Assembly: GCA_017517865.1 (NCBI GenBank)
Contig: JAFWYB010000029.1
Span: 48,371-112,370 of the forward strand
From: Clostridia bacterium
GTDB lineage: Bacteria > Bacillota > Clostridia > Oscillospirales > Acutalibacteraceae
Length of the DNA: 64,000 bases
Direction: 5' to 3'
Within the stretch, counting starts at the first letter, position 1; each line of letters begins with the position of its first letter. The translations under genes were made by a program, and so were the position numbers. Of the stretch, positions 1 through 8,919 are shown in pieces. Below the pieces are notes generated by a model. It ran no database searches and was not told the DNA's origin. It saw only the letters and a list, made by a program, of their open reading frames with translations.

Positions 1-1
1 T

Positions 2-1195
2 GTTGGTGTCGGTGCATCAAGAGTAAGGGACCTTTTTGAGCAAGCAAAAAAGCATTCCCCTTCAATTCTTTTTATTGACGAAATTGATGCGGTTGGTCGT
101 CACAGAGGTGCCGGTATGGGTGGCGGACACGATGAAAGAGAACAGACTCTTAATCAGCTGCTTATTGAAATGGACGGCTTTGGTGACAACGAGGGTGTAA
201 TTATTCTTGCCGCTACCAACAGACCTGACATTCTTGATCCTGCACTTTTAAGACCGGGCAGATTTGACCGTCAGCTTACGGTTGGTTATCCTGACGTGAA
301 AGGCAGAGAGGAGATTCTGAAGGTTCATGCCAAGAATAAGCCTCTTTCGCCCGATGTTGACCTTGCTGTTATTGCTAAATCAACAGCCGGCTTTACGGGC
401 GCCGACCTTGAAAATCTTCTTAACGAGGCAGCTCTTGCGGCAGCTCGTAAAAAGAAGAAGGCTGTTACAATGGCTGAAATCGAGGAAGCGACAATAAAGT
501 GTGTTGTCGGTACGGAAAAGAAGTCAAAGAAAATAAACGATGATGAAAAGCGTCTTACTGCTTACCATGAAGCAGGTCACGCTGTGGTAACATATTATCT
601 TCCTACTCAGGATCCCGTTCATCAGATTTCCGTTATTCCTACGGGTATGGCGGGCGGCTATACAATGCACCTTCCCGGTGAAGATAAGAGCTATCTTTCT
701 AAGAAATATATGCTTGACGATATAGTTGTGCTTCTTGCCGGCCGTCTTGCGGAAACGGTTGTTTTTGATGACATCAACACAGGTGCATCAAACGATATTG
801 AGCGTGCTACAAAAATTGCCCGTGATATGGTTACCAAATACGGTATGAGTGATACTCTCGGACCCATTATGTTCGGTACTGGTGACCATGAGGTTTTCCT
901 CGGCAGAGATTACAACAATGTTCGCAATTATTCTGAAGCAGTTGCAGCTCAGATTGACGAAGAAATCAAAAAGATTATTACCTATTGCTACGACAAGTGT
1001 AAGGAGATTATTGTTACACACAGAGATAAGCTTGATGTTGTTGCCGAATATCTTTTCGAGAAAGAAAAGATTGACGGTAAGGAATTCGAAAAACTTATGA
1101 AGGGTGAAGAAATTCATTCTGATGATATCTGTGAAGAGTCTGATAAAGTCTCCGAGGTAAGCGGATTAGAGGAAGACACCCCTGCAGAGGAATAA
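2..1195 (+). CDS. ftsH: ATP-dependent zinc metalloprotease FtsH, 3' part
   Basis: Membrane-anchored AAA+ protease that unfolds and degrades membrane and short-lived cytosolic proteins. The open frame runs in from the left edge, so the N-terminal membrane segments and Walker A lie outside the window. Visible in order: Walker B FIDEIDA, the second region of homology ([20 protein letters not shown]), the zinc site HEAGH encoded at 566-580, and the downstream Asp region [14 protein letters not shown] that supplies the third metal ligand. The acidic C-terminal tail is usual for the family. A strong terminator follows at once, so ftsH ends its own transcription unit. Family assignment is certain; only the start is unknown. 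Confidence 0.97.
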   Translation, partial: VGVGASRVRDLFEQAKKHSPSILFIDEIDAVGRHRGAGMGGGHDEREQTLNQLLIEMDGFGDNEGVIILAATNRPDILDPALLRPGRFDRQLTVGYPDVKGREEILKVHAKNKPLSPDVDLAVIAKSTAGFTGADLENLLNEAALAAARKKKKAVTMAEIEEATIKCVVGTEKKSKKINDDEKRLTAYHEAGHAVVTYYLPTQDPVHQISVIPTGMAGGYTMHLPGEDKSYLSKKYMLDDIVVLLAGRLAETVVFDDINTGASNDIERATKIARDMVTKYGMSDTLGPIMFGTGDHEVFLGRDYNNVRNYSEAVAAQIDEEIKKIITYCYDKCKEIIVTHRDKLDVVAEYLFEKEKIDGKEFEKLMKGEEIHSDDICEESDKVSEVSGLEEDTPAEE

Positions 1196-1207
1196 TCGTT
1201 TTTTATT

Positions 1208-1241
1208 ACTCCCGTGATTTTATTTTCACGGGAGTTTTTTC
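1208..1241 (+). terminator. Intrinsic terminator after ftsH
   Basis: Perfect 10-bp stem ACTCCCGTGA / TCACGGGAGT followed by a run of T. It separates ftsH from the UppP-like gene. Confidence 0.9.
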
Positions 1242-1251
1242 TGTTGTATAC

Positions 1252-1280
1252 TTGCTATGTTAAAAAGAGTGTGATATACT
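1252..1280 (+). promoter_or_regulatory. Sigma-A type promoter for the UppP-like gene
   Basis: TTGCTA, 17-base spacer, TATACT with TG at -15/-14 (extended -10). Its position rules out the longer in-frame start at 1214 and supports the TTG start at 1325. Confidence 0.7.
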
Positions 1281-1324
1281 ATAGGTTGTGTAATTATGCA
1301 AATATTAATTTAGAGGTGTTCCTT

Positions 1325-2185
1325 TTGACAGAATATATAAAAGCTGTTATTCTTGCAGTGGTGACCGGGCTGACAGCTCCGTTACCCACATCATCGTCGG
1401 GTCATTTTTTCGGAGCCAATGCTTTTCTTTCTTTTTCAAGTGAAACCGATGAACTGTCCTTATATTACTCTGCGTTTATGCTGGCTTTTTCAGCTGTAAT
1501 ATTCATAAGCCTCAAGGACGTTTACAGAAAAACCTTTTCCGTTTCAACCTCGGGAAGAAAAAATTACAGACTCAGACTCAGAAACACACTGTTTTCAATT
1601 ATTATCAGCTGTCTTATATTTATCCCTGTGCCTGAAACGGGCAAGCTGCTTTCTGATTTTTTCAACAGCTTTCTTTCCGCCGACAGCTTTCTGAACCCGA
1701 TCCTTGCCGGTGCCGCATTCATATTAAGCGGCTTGTTACTGGCTCTTTCGTTATGGTATATAAAAAGAGGCGGCGGAAGAAAAAGAAAAACCGTGCCTTT
1801 CAGAAGCTCGGTAAGAATGTATATTTATTCCTTACCCGCCTACATAATTCCCGGTGTATCAAAAATGTCACTTGCATCGGTTAATCTGCTTCTTTGCGAT
1901 GTCAGTCCCTCCGTCATTTTAAGAGAGGTATATTTTTACTCGGCACCGCCCGTATTTGTTGTTAGCTTAATCAGAATTATACTGGCTGTTGTTTCCGGCA
2001 CTGAGTTCAACATATTTGTTCTTCTTGTCGGTGCGGCTGCTGCCGCAGGCTGTTCTTATCTTACAGTTTCAATAATCCGTAAAATTAAAGCGGAGAATCT
2101 TTTTATCTTTTTCAGCGTTTACTCGTTAATTATGGGTGTTGCCGTTATGTCTGACACCTTTGTCAGAATGTTTTCGGGAACCTGA
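1325..2185 (+). CDS. UppP/BacA-like membrane protein lacking catalytic residues
   Basis: 286-residue polytopic membrane protein with the fold signature of undecaprenyl-diphosphatase, which recycles the lipid carrier of peptidoglycan synthesis. The TTG start follows GAGGTG by a normal spacing. The N-terminal block GLTAPLPTSSSGH aligns with the family motif GLTEFLPxSSxGH, but the two acidic residues of the (E/Q)xxxE motif are replaced by T14 and A18; the His (H27) is kept. In the second motif PGxSRS the active-site Arg is K180 (PGVSKMS). I infer that it is not an ordinary UppP phosphatase: it may be inactive, changed in substrate, or regulatory. It stands as a single gene between ftsH and ftsK. 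Confidence 0.75.
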   Translation: MTEYIKAVILAVVTGLTAPLPTSSSGHFFGANAFLSFSSETDELSLYYSAFMLAFSAVIFISLKDVYRKTFSVSTSGRKNYRLRLRNTLFSIIISCLIFIPVPETGKLLSDFFNSFLSADSFLNPILAGAAFILSGLLLALSLWYIKRGGGRKRKTVPFRSSVRMYIYSLPAYIIPGVSKMSLASVNLLLCDVSPSVILREVYFYSAPPVFVVSLIRIILAVVSGTEFNIFVLLVGAAAAAGCSYLTVSIIRKIKAENLFIFFSVYSLIMGVAVMSDTFVRMFSGT

Positions 2186-2215
2186 TTATTTATAATATCT
2201 GAACGGAGTTTAATT

Positions 2216-4984
2216 ATGGCAGGAAAAAAATCAACTTCTTCAAAAAGCAAGTCGAATACTAAAAAGAAGAGTAACACCAAAACTAAAACAGCGGGTAAGA
2301 ATTCCCGCAAAAATATCAGTGCAGTTGAAAGGCACAGAAATGTAATTATGCTATCTTATCTTTGCACAGGTATTCTTCTCGCTCTGTTTTCGGTTATCCG
2401 TGGCTCAAATATATGGTCGAGCATCAGAGGTGTTTTCTTTGCCTTCTTTGGCGTTACCGTATATCTTTTTGCGGCGTTTTTAATTATAATCGGTGTTAAG
2501 CTTGCTCTCAACAGTCTTAAAAGAAGCTTTCTAAAAACAAATCTTTCATTTGCTTCAATAGTTTTAACGGTATCAGCCTTTATTCATCTTTGCACCTACA
2601 GTGCAGGCGATGCCGGTATGGCAGACTGGACGGCTAATTTTACCGATGCCGTAAGTGTAGGATGGAATATGGGCTTTGACGGCATTACTCTCGGTTCAGG
2701 TATTCTCGGTGCCGTTTTCGGCGGATTTCCGTTGATTGCTTTCGGCAGAGTCGGAGCGTTTATCGTTGTAACTCTCTGTCTTCTCATAAGCGTGCTTTAT
2801 TGCTTCAGCATAAGTGTTGATTCTGTTGCGGATTTTGTATCTAAATTTATTAACACCGGCAAAAGCACCCTTGACAAAACAAGTGAGCATACAAGAATTA
2901 TTCTTGACGAAAAGAAGAGAGCAAGACTCGAAAGACTCGCTGAAAGAGAAAAGGCCGAAGCCGCTTATTCTGCGGAGGATGAAATTGATGACGTACAGTC
3001 GTCTGATGATGCCTTTGATTTCAATAAAACTGAGGTAGAAAATGATATGGGTATTTCGGCAGGAGAGGGCTATAACAGAAAGTTTGCTCCCTACAGACCC
3101 GAGGATAATGTTTTCACCTTTCCCGACAGAAACGCCGTATCTGCAGAAAAAAAGCAGGCCTTTGACAGAAAGTTTTCTGAGGAAAGTCTTATTTCCGCCA
3201 ATGAGGCAAGGCCCTTTGCGGAAAATCCCTTCGGAGGAGAAGAGATTGTTGCTGACTCGAAATTGCCTGAGGATTATATTGAAATTATTGACGATGATTT
3301 TGACGGTGAGCTTACTGCTGTTTATGACTCTGCAGAGGTAAACAAGGAGCTTTCGGTTAAGGACAAAAAAATTGTTAAGGATGCGGCCGATACAGCTGAT
3401 GCAAAACGTGCCAAAAACAAGCAGGACGTTGAAAATTACAAGGACGAGATTAAGCCTAAGAAGGAATACAAGCTTCCTCCCATTGATTGTCTTAATGAAG
3501 CAAAGTTCGGTATAGAGGGCGATTCTGCCGATGAGATGCGTGTTACTGCAAGAAAGCTTGTTGATGTTCTTCAGTCCTTCGGCGTTGAAACGAAGCTTAT
3601 CGGTGTTTCAAGAGGTCCCTCTGTTACAAGATACGAGCTTTCACCTGCGCCGGGTGTCAAAATCAGTAAAATCACCAATCTTGCTGATGATATTGCTCTC
3701 GGTCTTGCTTCCTCAGGTGTACGTATTGAGGCTCCTATTCCGAATAAGTCAGCAGTCGGTATAGAGGTTCCCAATAAATCCCGTGCAACGGTTACAATGC
3801 GCGAAATGATTGCTTCCGAGGAATACACCTCAAACAGAAGCAAAAATAAGCTTCTCAACGTGGCTCTCGGTAAAGATATTACTGGTAACATAACCTGTGC
3901 TGACCTTTCAAAGATGCCCCATCTTCTTATTGCGGGTACCACCGGCTCGGGTAAATCCGTTTGTCTCAATGTTATGATTGCAAGTATTCTCTATAATGCT
4001 ACACCGTCTCAGGTCAAGCTTCTTATGATTGACCCTAAGCAGGTTGAGTTTACGGTATATAACGGCATACCTCATCTTCTTGTACCGGTTATTTCGGATG
4101 CAAGAAAGGCAGCGGGCTCACTCGCCTGGGCTGTTGGCGAGATGGATGCCCGTTACAAAACCTTCTCAAGCTGTGCGGTGCGTGATATAGGCTCATATAA
4201 CAAGTATGCCGAGGAGCATCCGGAGCTTAATTTACAGTATATGCCGCAGATTGTTATTTTCATTGACGAGCTTAACGATCTTATGATGGTTTCACCAAAA
4301 GAGGTTGAGGATTCAATCTGCCGACTTGCGCAGAAGGCCAGAGCCGCCGGTATGCATCTTGTTGTTGCAACTCAGAGACCCTCTGTTGATGTTATCACGG
4401 GTATTATCAAGGCTAATATACCTTCAAGAATTTCTCTTTCGGTTTCATCTCAGGTTGACTCAAGAACTATTCTTGATGCTATCGGTGCCGAAAAGCTTCT
4501 CGGTAACGGCGATATGCTCTTTAACCCCGTTGGCATGTCCAAGCCTGTCAGAATTCAGGGTGCATATCTTTCCGATGCAGAGATTGAAAGAATTGTTACC
4601 TTCATCAAGGATCAGGAAAAGGCTGAGTATGACGACGGCATAATGGAAGAAATTGAAAAGAATGCTGTTGTTGAAAATAAGAAGAAATCGGGTGGTGCAG
4701 AGCCCTCTGAGGACAATCAGTACGACGTGCTTATTGAAGAGGCGATGAACATAATTACAGGTATGGACAGTGCTTCCACAACGGTTCTTCAGCGTAAGCT
4801 TTCTGTAGGTTATGCGAGAGCGGCAAGAATTATGGATCAGCTTGAGCAGCTCGGCTATATTTCTCCTGCCGAGGGCAATAAGCCGAGACGCGTACTTGTT
4901 ACAAGAGCACAGTTTCTTGAAAGCCGCGCTTCCGGTGAAGATGCTGCATCTTCAAGTGACGATTACGATATTTTTTCCGATTAA
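2216..4984 (+). CDS. ftsK: DNA translocase FtsK/SpoIIIE
   Basis: 922-residue septal DNA pump that moves chromosome ends through the closing septum (division or spore formation). A Lys/Ser-rich N-terminus is followed by about four membrane helices (residues ~40-205), a long charged linker (~215-420), then the motor. Walker A GTTGSGKS is at residues 574-581 and Walker B is VIFIDELNDL. The C-terminal winged-helix gamma domain (~855-905, SVGYARAARIMDQLEQLGYI) reads the polar KOPS/SRS sites. Start ATG at 2216 has GGAG upstream. It heads an apparent operon with ygiQ (12-base gap). Whether it acts as FtsK or SpoIIIE cannot be decided from sequence alone. Confidence 0.96.
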   Translation: MAGKKSTSSKSKSNTKKKSNTKTKTAGKNSRKNISAVERHRNVIMLSYLCTGILLALFSVIRGSNIWSSIRGVFFAFFGVTVYLFAAFLIIIGVKLALNSLKRSFLKTNLSFASIVLTVSAFIHLCTYSAGDAGMADWTANFTDAVSVGWNMGFDGITLGSGILGAVFGGFPLIAFGRVGAFIVVTLCLLISVLYCFSISVDSVADFVSKFINTGKSTLDKTSEHTRIILDEKKRARLERLAEREKAEAAYSAEDEIDDVQSSDDAFDFNKTEVENDMGISAGEGYNRKFAPYRPEDNVFTFPDRNAVSAEKKQAFDRKFSEESLISANEARPFAENPFGGEEIVADSKLPEDYIEIIDDDFDGELTAVYDSAEVNKELSVKDKKIVKDAADTADAKRAKNKQDVENYKDEIKPKKEYKLPPIDCLNEAKFGIEGDSADEMRVTARKLVDVLQSFGVETKLIGVSRGPSVTRYELSPAPGVKISKITNLADDIALGLASSGVRIEAPIPNKSAVGIEVPNKSRATVTMREMIASEEYTSNRSKNKLLNVALGKDITGNITCADLSKMPHLLIAGTTGSGKSVCLNVMIASILYNATPSQVKLLMIDPKQVEFTVYNGIPHLLVPVISDARKAAGSLAWAVGEMDARYKTFSSCAVRDIGSYNKYAEEHPELNLQYMPQIVIFIDELNDLMMVSPKEVEDSICRLAQKARAAGMHLVVATQRPSVDVITGIIKANIPSRISLSVSSQVDSRTILDAIGAEKLLGNGDMLFNPVGMSKPVRIQGAYLSDAEIERIVTFIKDQEKAEYDDGIMEEIEKNAVVENKKKSGGAEPSEDNQYDVLIEEAMNIITGMDSASTTVLQRKLSVGYARAARIMDQLEQLGYISPAEGNKPRRVLVTRAQFLESRASGEDAASSSDDYDIFSD

Positions 4985-4996
4985 AAGGAGTTTAGT

Positions 4997-6859
4997 ATGA
5001 GCTTTTTACCCGTTAACAGAAAGGAAGCCCTTGAAAGAGGCTGGGATGAGGTCGATTTTGTTTATGTAATAGGCGATGCCTACGTTGACCACCCGTCCTT
5101 CGGTCCCGCCATAATTTCCCGCGTGCTCGAATATAACGGCTTTACTGTCGGTATTATTTCACAGCCCGACTGGAAGGATTGCAGTGACTTTACCGAGTAC
5201 GGCAGACCCAGGCTCGGCTTCTTTGTTTCATCGGGTAATATTGACTCTATGGTTGCTCACTATACTGCTTCAAAAAAGAAAAGAAGCGATGATGCTTATA
5301 CACCGGGCGGAAAGGCGGGCGCCAGACCCGACAGAGCGGTTATAGTTTACTGTAACAGAATAAGAGAGGCCTATGGTGATGTTCCCATTATTATAGGCGG
5401 TCTTGAGGCTTCACTCAGACGCTTTGCTCATTACGACTATTGGGATGATAAAGTCCGCCGTTCAATCATATTTGACTCGCAGGCTGACCTTATTTCCTAC
5501 GGTATGGGTGAAAAACAGACGGTGGAAATAGCAGAAAGGCTCAGAAACGGCGAAAGCATTTCGGATATTACCGATATTCGTGGTACCTGTTACGTTTGCG
5601 ATGTAAAAGATACACCACTGACGGGTGCAGAGTGCCCTTCTTATGAGAATGTTGTTGCCAGCAAAAAGGAATATGCCGTTGCCTGCCGCATTCAGCAGGA
5701 TGAGCAGGACCATATAAGAGGCAGGCTTATCAAGCAGCGACACGGCAACAAAATGCTTGTTCAGAATCCTCCTATGCCTCCTCTGACAACTGAAGAGCTT
5801 GATGCAATCTATGCACTTCCTTATACGAGAAATTACCATCCCTCTTACGAGGCTCTCGGGGGAGTGCCGGGCATTGAAGAGGTCAAGTTTTCAATAACGC
5901 ATAACAGAGGCTGCTTCGGAGGCTGTAATTTCTGCTCAATTGCACTTCATCAGGGCAGATATATAACCTCAAGAAGCAAGCAATCTCTTTTAAATGAAGC
6001 CGAGCTTCTTACGAAAATGCCCGACTTCAAGGGCTATATTCACGATGTGGGCGGTCCCACTGCCAATTTCAGACAGCCCTCCTGTGAAAAGCAGAAGAGC
6101 CTCGGTCTGTGCAAGGGTAAAAAATGTCTTGCACCGAAGGTTTGTCCTAATCTTGTTTCCGATCACACCGAATATGTTGATATTCTGCGCGGAATGAGGA
6201 ACATAAAGGGCGTAAAAAAGGTGTTTATACGCTCGGGTATCAGATATGACTATATGCTTAAAGATAGCGACGAAACCTTCTTCAAGGAGCTTATAAGGCA
6301 TCATGTCAGCGGTCAGCTCAAGGTTGCTCCCGAGCACTGCTCGGCAATGGTGCTTGAGAAAATGGGAAAGCCGTATATTGATTCCTACATAAATTTCTCT
6401 AAGCGATATTTTGAACTCAGCAAAAGCGTCGGCAAAGAACAGTATCTTGTACCGTACCTTATGTCTTCTCATCCCGGTTCAAGACTTGAGGAAGCTATAG
6501 AGCTTGCTTGCTTCCTTAAAAAGAGAAATATCCGTCCCGAACAGGTGCAGGATTTTTATCCGACTCCCGGAACGGTTTCAACCTGTATGTTTTATACCGG
6601 TCTCGACCCATATACGATGAAAGAGGTTTATGTTGCAAAAACTCCCGAGGAAAAGGCAATGCAGCGTGCTCTTTTGCAGTATTATAACCCTGCTAATAAG
6701 CAGATGATTATAAAAGCACTCAAAAAGGCGGGCAGATACGATCTTATAGGTAAGGGCGAAAAGTGCCTCGTTAGTGATGACGGGTCCGCATACCGCAAGA
6801 ACATTAAGTCAGACAGAAGGAAGGCGGGAAACCAATATGGCAAGAAGAAAAAAAGATAA
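4997..6859 (+). CDS. ygiQ: YgiQ family radical SAM protein
   Basis: 620-residue member of the UPF0313/YgiQ family, a conserved radical SAM family of unknown reaction. The [4Fe-4S]/SAM motif CxxxCxxC is C306, C310, C313 in RGCFGGCNFC. A long N-terminal domain (1-290) and a C-terminal extension with several Cys (SLGLCKGKKCLAPKVCP) and a basic tail are typical. Start ATG 4997 has AAGGAG at a good distance. It overlaps the next gene by 23 bases, so the two are likely co-transcribed. Family certain; substrate unknown. Confidence 0.93.
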   Translation: MSFLPVNRKEALERGWDEVDFVYVIGDAYVDHPSFGPAIISRVLEYNGFTVGIISQPDWKDCSDFTEYGRPRLGFFVSSGNIDSMVAHYTASKKKRSDDAYTPGGKAGARPDRAVIVYCNRIREAYGDVPIIIGGLEASLRRFAHYDYWDDKVRRSIIFDSQADLISYGMGEKQTVEIAERLRNGESISDITDIRGTCYVCDVKDTPLTGAECPSYENVVASKKEYAVACRIQQDEQDHIRGRLIKQRHGNKMLVQNPPMPPLTTEELDAIYALPYTRNYHPSYEALGGVPGIEEVKFSITHNRGCFGGCNFCSIALHQGRYITSRSKQSLLNEAELLTKMPDFKGYIHDVGGPTANFRQPSCEKQKSLGLCKGKKCLAPKVCPNLVSDHTEYVDILRGMRNIKGVKKVFIRSGIRYDYMLKDSDETFFKELIRHHVSGQLKVAPEHCSAMVLEKMGKPYIDSYINFSKRYFELSKSVGKEQYLVPYLMSSHPGSRLEEAIELACFLKKRNIRPEQVQDFYPTPGTVSTCMFYTGLDPYTMKEVYVAKTPEEKAMQRALLQYYNPANKQMIIKALKKAGRYDLIGKGEKCLVSDDGSAYRKNIKSDRRKAGNQYGKKKKR

Positions 6860-7736
6860 GAAGTCTCTGCTTATATCTCTTATTGTTGTTATAATACTTG
6901 CTGTTTTCGCAACAAATTCGGAGGGCATTATCCCTGAAAAAGGCGGATATACCTTGCCGGAGGGAAGTGCATATGTGCATTTTATTGATATCGGGCAGGG
7001 CTCAGCGACATTGGTTACCTGTGGCGATAAAACTATTCTTATTGATACGGGAGAAAAGGATTACAGCAGCACACTAATACGCTATATCAATTCCTGCGGA
7101 GTTGATAAGCTTGATTACGTTATTGCATCACATCCCCACTCAGACCATATAGGTGGTATGGCGGATGTAATAAACAGCTTTTCAATCGGTACCTTTTTAA
7201 TGCCCGAGCTAACCGAGCGCAATATCCCTGATACAAGAGTATACGAAAGGATGATCGACGCTCTTGTTGAGAAAGAGGTTAATTCGGTCTATTCCGAATT
7301 CGGAGACAAATATACTCTTTGCGACGGAGTTACCTTTGAGTTTTTCGGCCCCTGTGAGCAGACAGACGACCTTAACAATATGTCAGCGATTGTAAAGCTC
7401 AGCGTTAACGGAACAGACTTTATGCTTCTTGCAGATGCCGAAAGGCAGGAGCTTTCTTCTGTATACGAGGCTTATCCTTATGCCGATTATAAGGCGGATG
7501 TGCTTGCTATGGGCCACCACGGCAGCAGCACGTCAATTCATACCGCCTTTCTCAAGGCTGTTGACGCAGATGTTGCCGTAATCAGCTGCGGCAGAAACAA
7601 TTCCTACGGTCATCCTCACAAAGAGGCACTTGACTATATAAACAATAATAAGCTTACGGCTTACAGAACAGACCTTGACGGTGATATCGTTTTTGAATGC
7701 GATGCCGACGGCTACAGGAGGTATGAGAAGAAGTGA
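6837..7736 (+). CDS. Exported metallo-beta-lactamase-fold hydrolase (ComEC C-terminal type)
   Basis: 299 residues. A basic N-terminus and one hydrophobic segment (~10-27) form a signal anchor, so the catalytic domain should lie outside the membrane. The MBL metal motif is HPHSDHIGG; later ligands are seen as LLADAE, MGHHGSS and the final YGHPHKEAL. This is the stand-alone version of the nuclease-like domain of the competence protein ComEC. The ATG at 6837 inside ygiQ is preferred because the region upstream of it does not look like protein. It overlaps the following DUF3006 gene by 4 bases, a pair often seen together. Role in DNA degradation or uptake is inference. Confidence 0.85.
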   Translation: MARRKKDKKSLLISLIVVIILAVFATNSEGIIPEKGGYTLPEGSAYVHFIDIGQGSATLVTCGDKTILIDTGEKDYSSTLIRYINSCGVDKLDYVIASHPHSDHIGGMADVINSFSIGTFLMPELTERNIPDTRVYERMIDALVEKEVNSVYSEFGDKYTLCDGVTFEFFGPCEQTDDLNNMSAIVKLSVNGTDFMLLADAERQELSSVYEAYPYADYKADVLAMGHHGSSTSIHTAFLKAVDADVAVISCGRNNSYGHPHKEALDYINNNKLTAYRTDLDGDIVFECDADGYRRYEKK

Positions 7737-7960
7737 GGCTTATTGTTGACAGAATTGAAGAGGGCATAGCCGTTCTTGAGAAGGAGGATCTTTCTCATAT
7801 TGAAATCAGTATTGACGAGTTACCGCAGGGCACCTGCGAAGGTGCTGTACTGATTTTTGACGGTAAGTCTTACATTACGGATAGAGAGGAAGAGGCACAG
7901 AGAAAAACATCTGTTTTAAAAAAACAGCAGATGCTATTTAAAAAGATAAAAAAAGATTAA
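7733..7960 (+). CDS. DUF3006 family small protein
   Basis: 75 residues. Starts at GTG overlapping the upstream stop (GTGA), with AGGAGG 11 bases ahead. The N-terminal half (LIVDRIEEGIAVLE) has the strand-rich DUF3006 pattern; the C-terminus is a basic helix. DUF3006 proteins are regularly encoded beside ComEC-like MBL hydrolases, as here. Function unknown; probably acts with its neighbour. Confidence 0.8.
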   Translation: MRLIVDRIEEGIAVLEKEDLSHIEISIDELPQGTCEGAVLIFDGKSYITDREEEAQRKTSVLKKQQMLFKKIKKD

Positions 7961-7977
7961 AAATTTGAAAAAATCTC

Positions 7978-8006
7978 TTGCATTTAGCGTTTTGTTGTGA
8001 TATACT
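7978..8006 (+). promoter_or_regulatory. Promoter of rpsB-tsf
   Basis: TTGCAT, exact 17-base spacer, TATACT, with TG of an extended -10 at 7998-7999. Transcription should start near 8013, just before the structured leader. Confidence 0.85.
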
Positions 8007-8012
8007 CTTCGA

Positions 8013-8096
8013 GATAACGCACGCACGGGGATCAGTATGCCCGTTTCGCCTCATAAGAGGTGTGCATACTTACAGAACCTGCGGAGGTTAAAAAAA
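8013..8096 (+). ncRNA. Structured 5' leader of rpsB, probable r-protein autoregulatory element
   Basis: The leader holds nested pairings. An outer stem 8019-8024 with 8060-8065 (one G-U) encloses CGGG/CCCG (8026-8029, 8040-8043) and CCTC-ATAA-GAGG (8049-8060). A separate hairpin AACCT-GCGG-AGGTT (8076-8089) lies just before the ribosome site at 8099-8106. Autogenous control of rpsB by S2 is established in other bacteria; that this leader binds S2 is inference. Confidence 0.6.
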
Positions 8097-8114
8097 CAAA
8101 AGGAGGACATTACA

Positions 8115-8843
8115 ATGTCAGTAGTATCAATGAAACAGCTTCTTGAAGCAGGTGTGCATTTCGGCCACCAGACAAGAAGATGGAACCCGAAAATGGACAG
8201 ATACATTTTCGCAGAAAGAAACGGAATTTACATCATCGACCTTCAGAAAACAGTTAAGAAGCTTGAAGAAGCTTATGCTTTCGTTAAGGAAGTTTCTGAA
8301 AACGGCGGCGAAGTACTTTTCGTAGGTACAAAGAAGCAGGCTATGGATTCAGTTCGTGAGGAAGCAATCCGTTGCGGTATGCCTTATGTTAACGCTCGTT
8401 GGCTCGGCGGTATGCTCACAAACTATCAGACAATCCAGAAGAGAATCAAGAGACTTGCTCAGCTCAAGGCAATGGAGCAGGACGGCACATTCAACCTTCT
8501 TCCCAAAAAGGAAGTTATCAAGCTCAACCTCGAAATTGAAAAGCTTGAGAAGTTTATGGGCGGTATCACAGAAATGAAGAAGCAGCCCGCTGCACTCTTT
8601 ATCGTTGACCCCAGAAAAGAAAGAATTGCTGTTGCTGAAGCTCACAAGCTCGGTATCCCCATCGTTGCAATCGTAGATACAAACTGCGATCCTGACGAAG
8701 TTGATTACGTAATCCCCGGTAACGATGACGCTATCAGAGCTGTAAGACTTATTGCAGGTGCTATGGCTGATGCAGTTATCGAAGGCAGACAGGGCGAATC
8801 AAACGCTCCCGTTGCAGAAGCAACTGAAGAAGCTGCTGAATAA
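8115..8843 (+). CDS. rpsB: 30S ribosomal protein S2
   Basis: 242 residues, normal length. Start ATG 8115 follows AAAAGGAGG; an in-frame ATG further upstream lies inside the leader and is rejected. Family signatures are [19 protein letters not shown] at the N-terminus and the S2 block [20 protein letters not shown] near the C-terminus. Assembles late into the 30S subunit and is needed for S1-type mRNA contacts. Followed by tsf, the classical rpsB-tsf order, with a hairpin between them that may lower tsf transcription. Confidence 0.98.
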   Translation: MSVVSMKQLLEAGVHFGHQTRRWNPKMDRYIFAERNGIYIIDLQKTVKKLEEAYAFVKEVSENGGEVLFVGTKKQAMDSVREEAIRCGMPYVNARWLGGMLTNYQTIQKRIKRLAQLKAMEQDGTFNLLPKKEVIKLNLEIEKLEKFMGGITEMKKQPAALFIVDPRKERIAVAEAHKLGIPIVAIVDTNCDPDEVDYVIPGNDDAIRAVRLIAGAMADAVIEGRQGESNAPVAEATEEAAE

Positions 8844-8853
8844 TTTTGATTTT

Positions 8854-8890
8854 AAACCCCGTTATATTTCATTGACGGGGTTTCTTTAAA
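8854..8890 (+). terminator. Hairpin between rpsB and tsf (terminator or attenuator)
   Basis: AAACCCCGT / ACGGGGTTT, 9-bp perfect stem with 12-base loop, followed by CTTTAAA. The weak T-tract suggests partial read-through into tsf, which has no clear promoter of its own. Confidence 0.65.
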
Positions 8891-8919
8891 ATAATACTTA
8901 TTTTTAGGAGGAATTTATT

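Noticed and set aside
1214-1324. N-terminal extension of the UppP-like protein from 1214
   Set aside because: It overlaps the ftsH terminator and the promoter at 1252-1280; TTG 1325 has a ribosome site and begins at the family N-terminus.
5462-6472. Minus-strand frames opposite ygiQ
   Set aside because: Shadow frames with Cys/Phe/Leu-rich composition, no start signals.
8037-8114. N-terminal extension of S2
   Set aside because: Lies in the structured leader; ATG 8115 with AGGAGG gives the normal S2 start.
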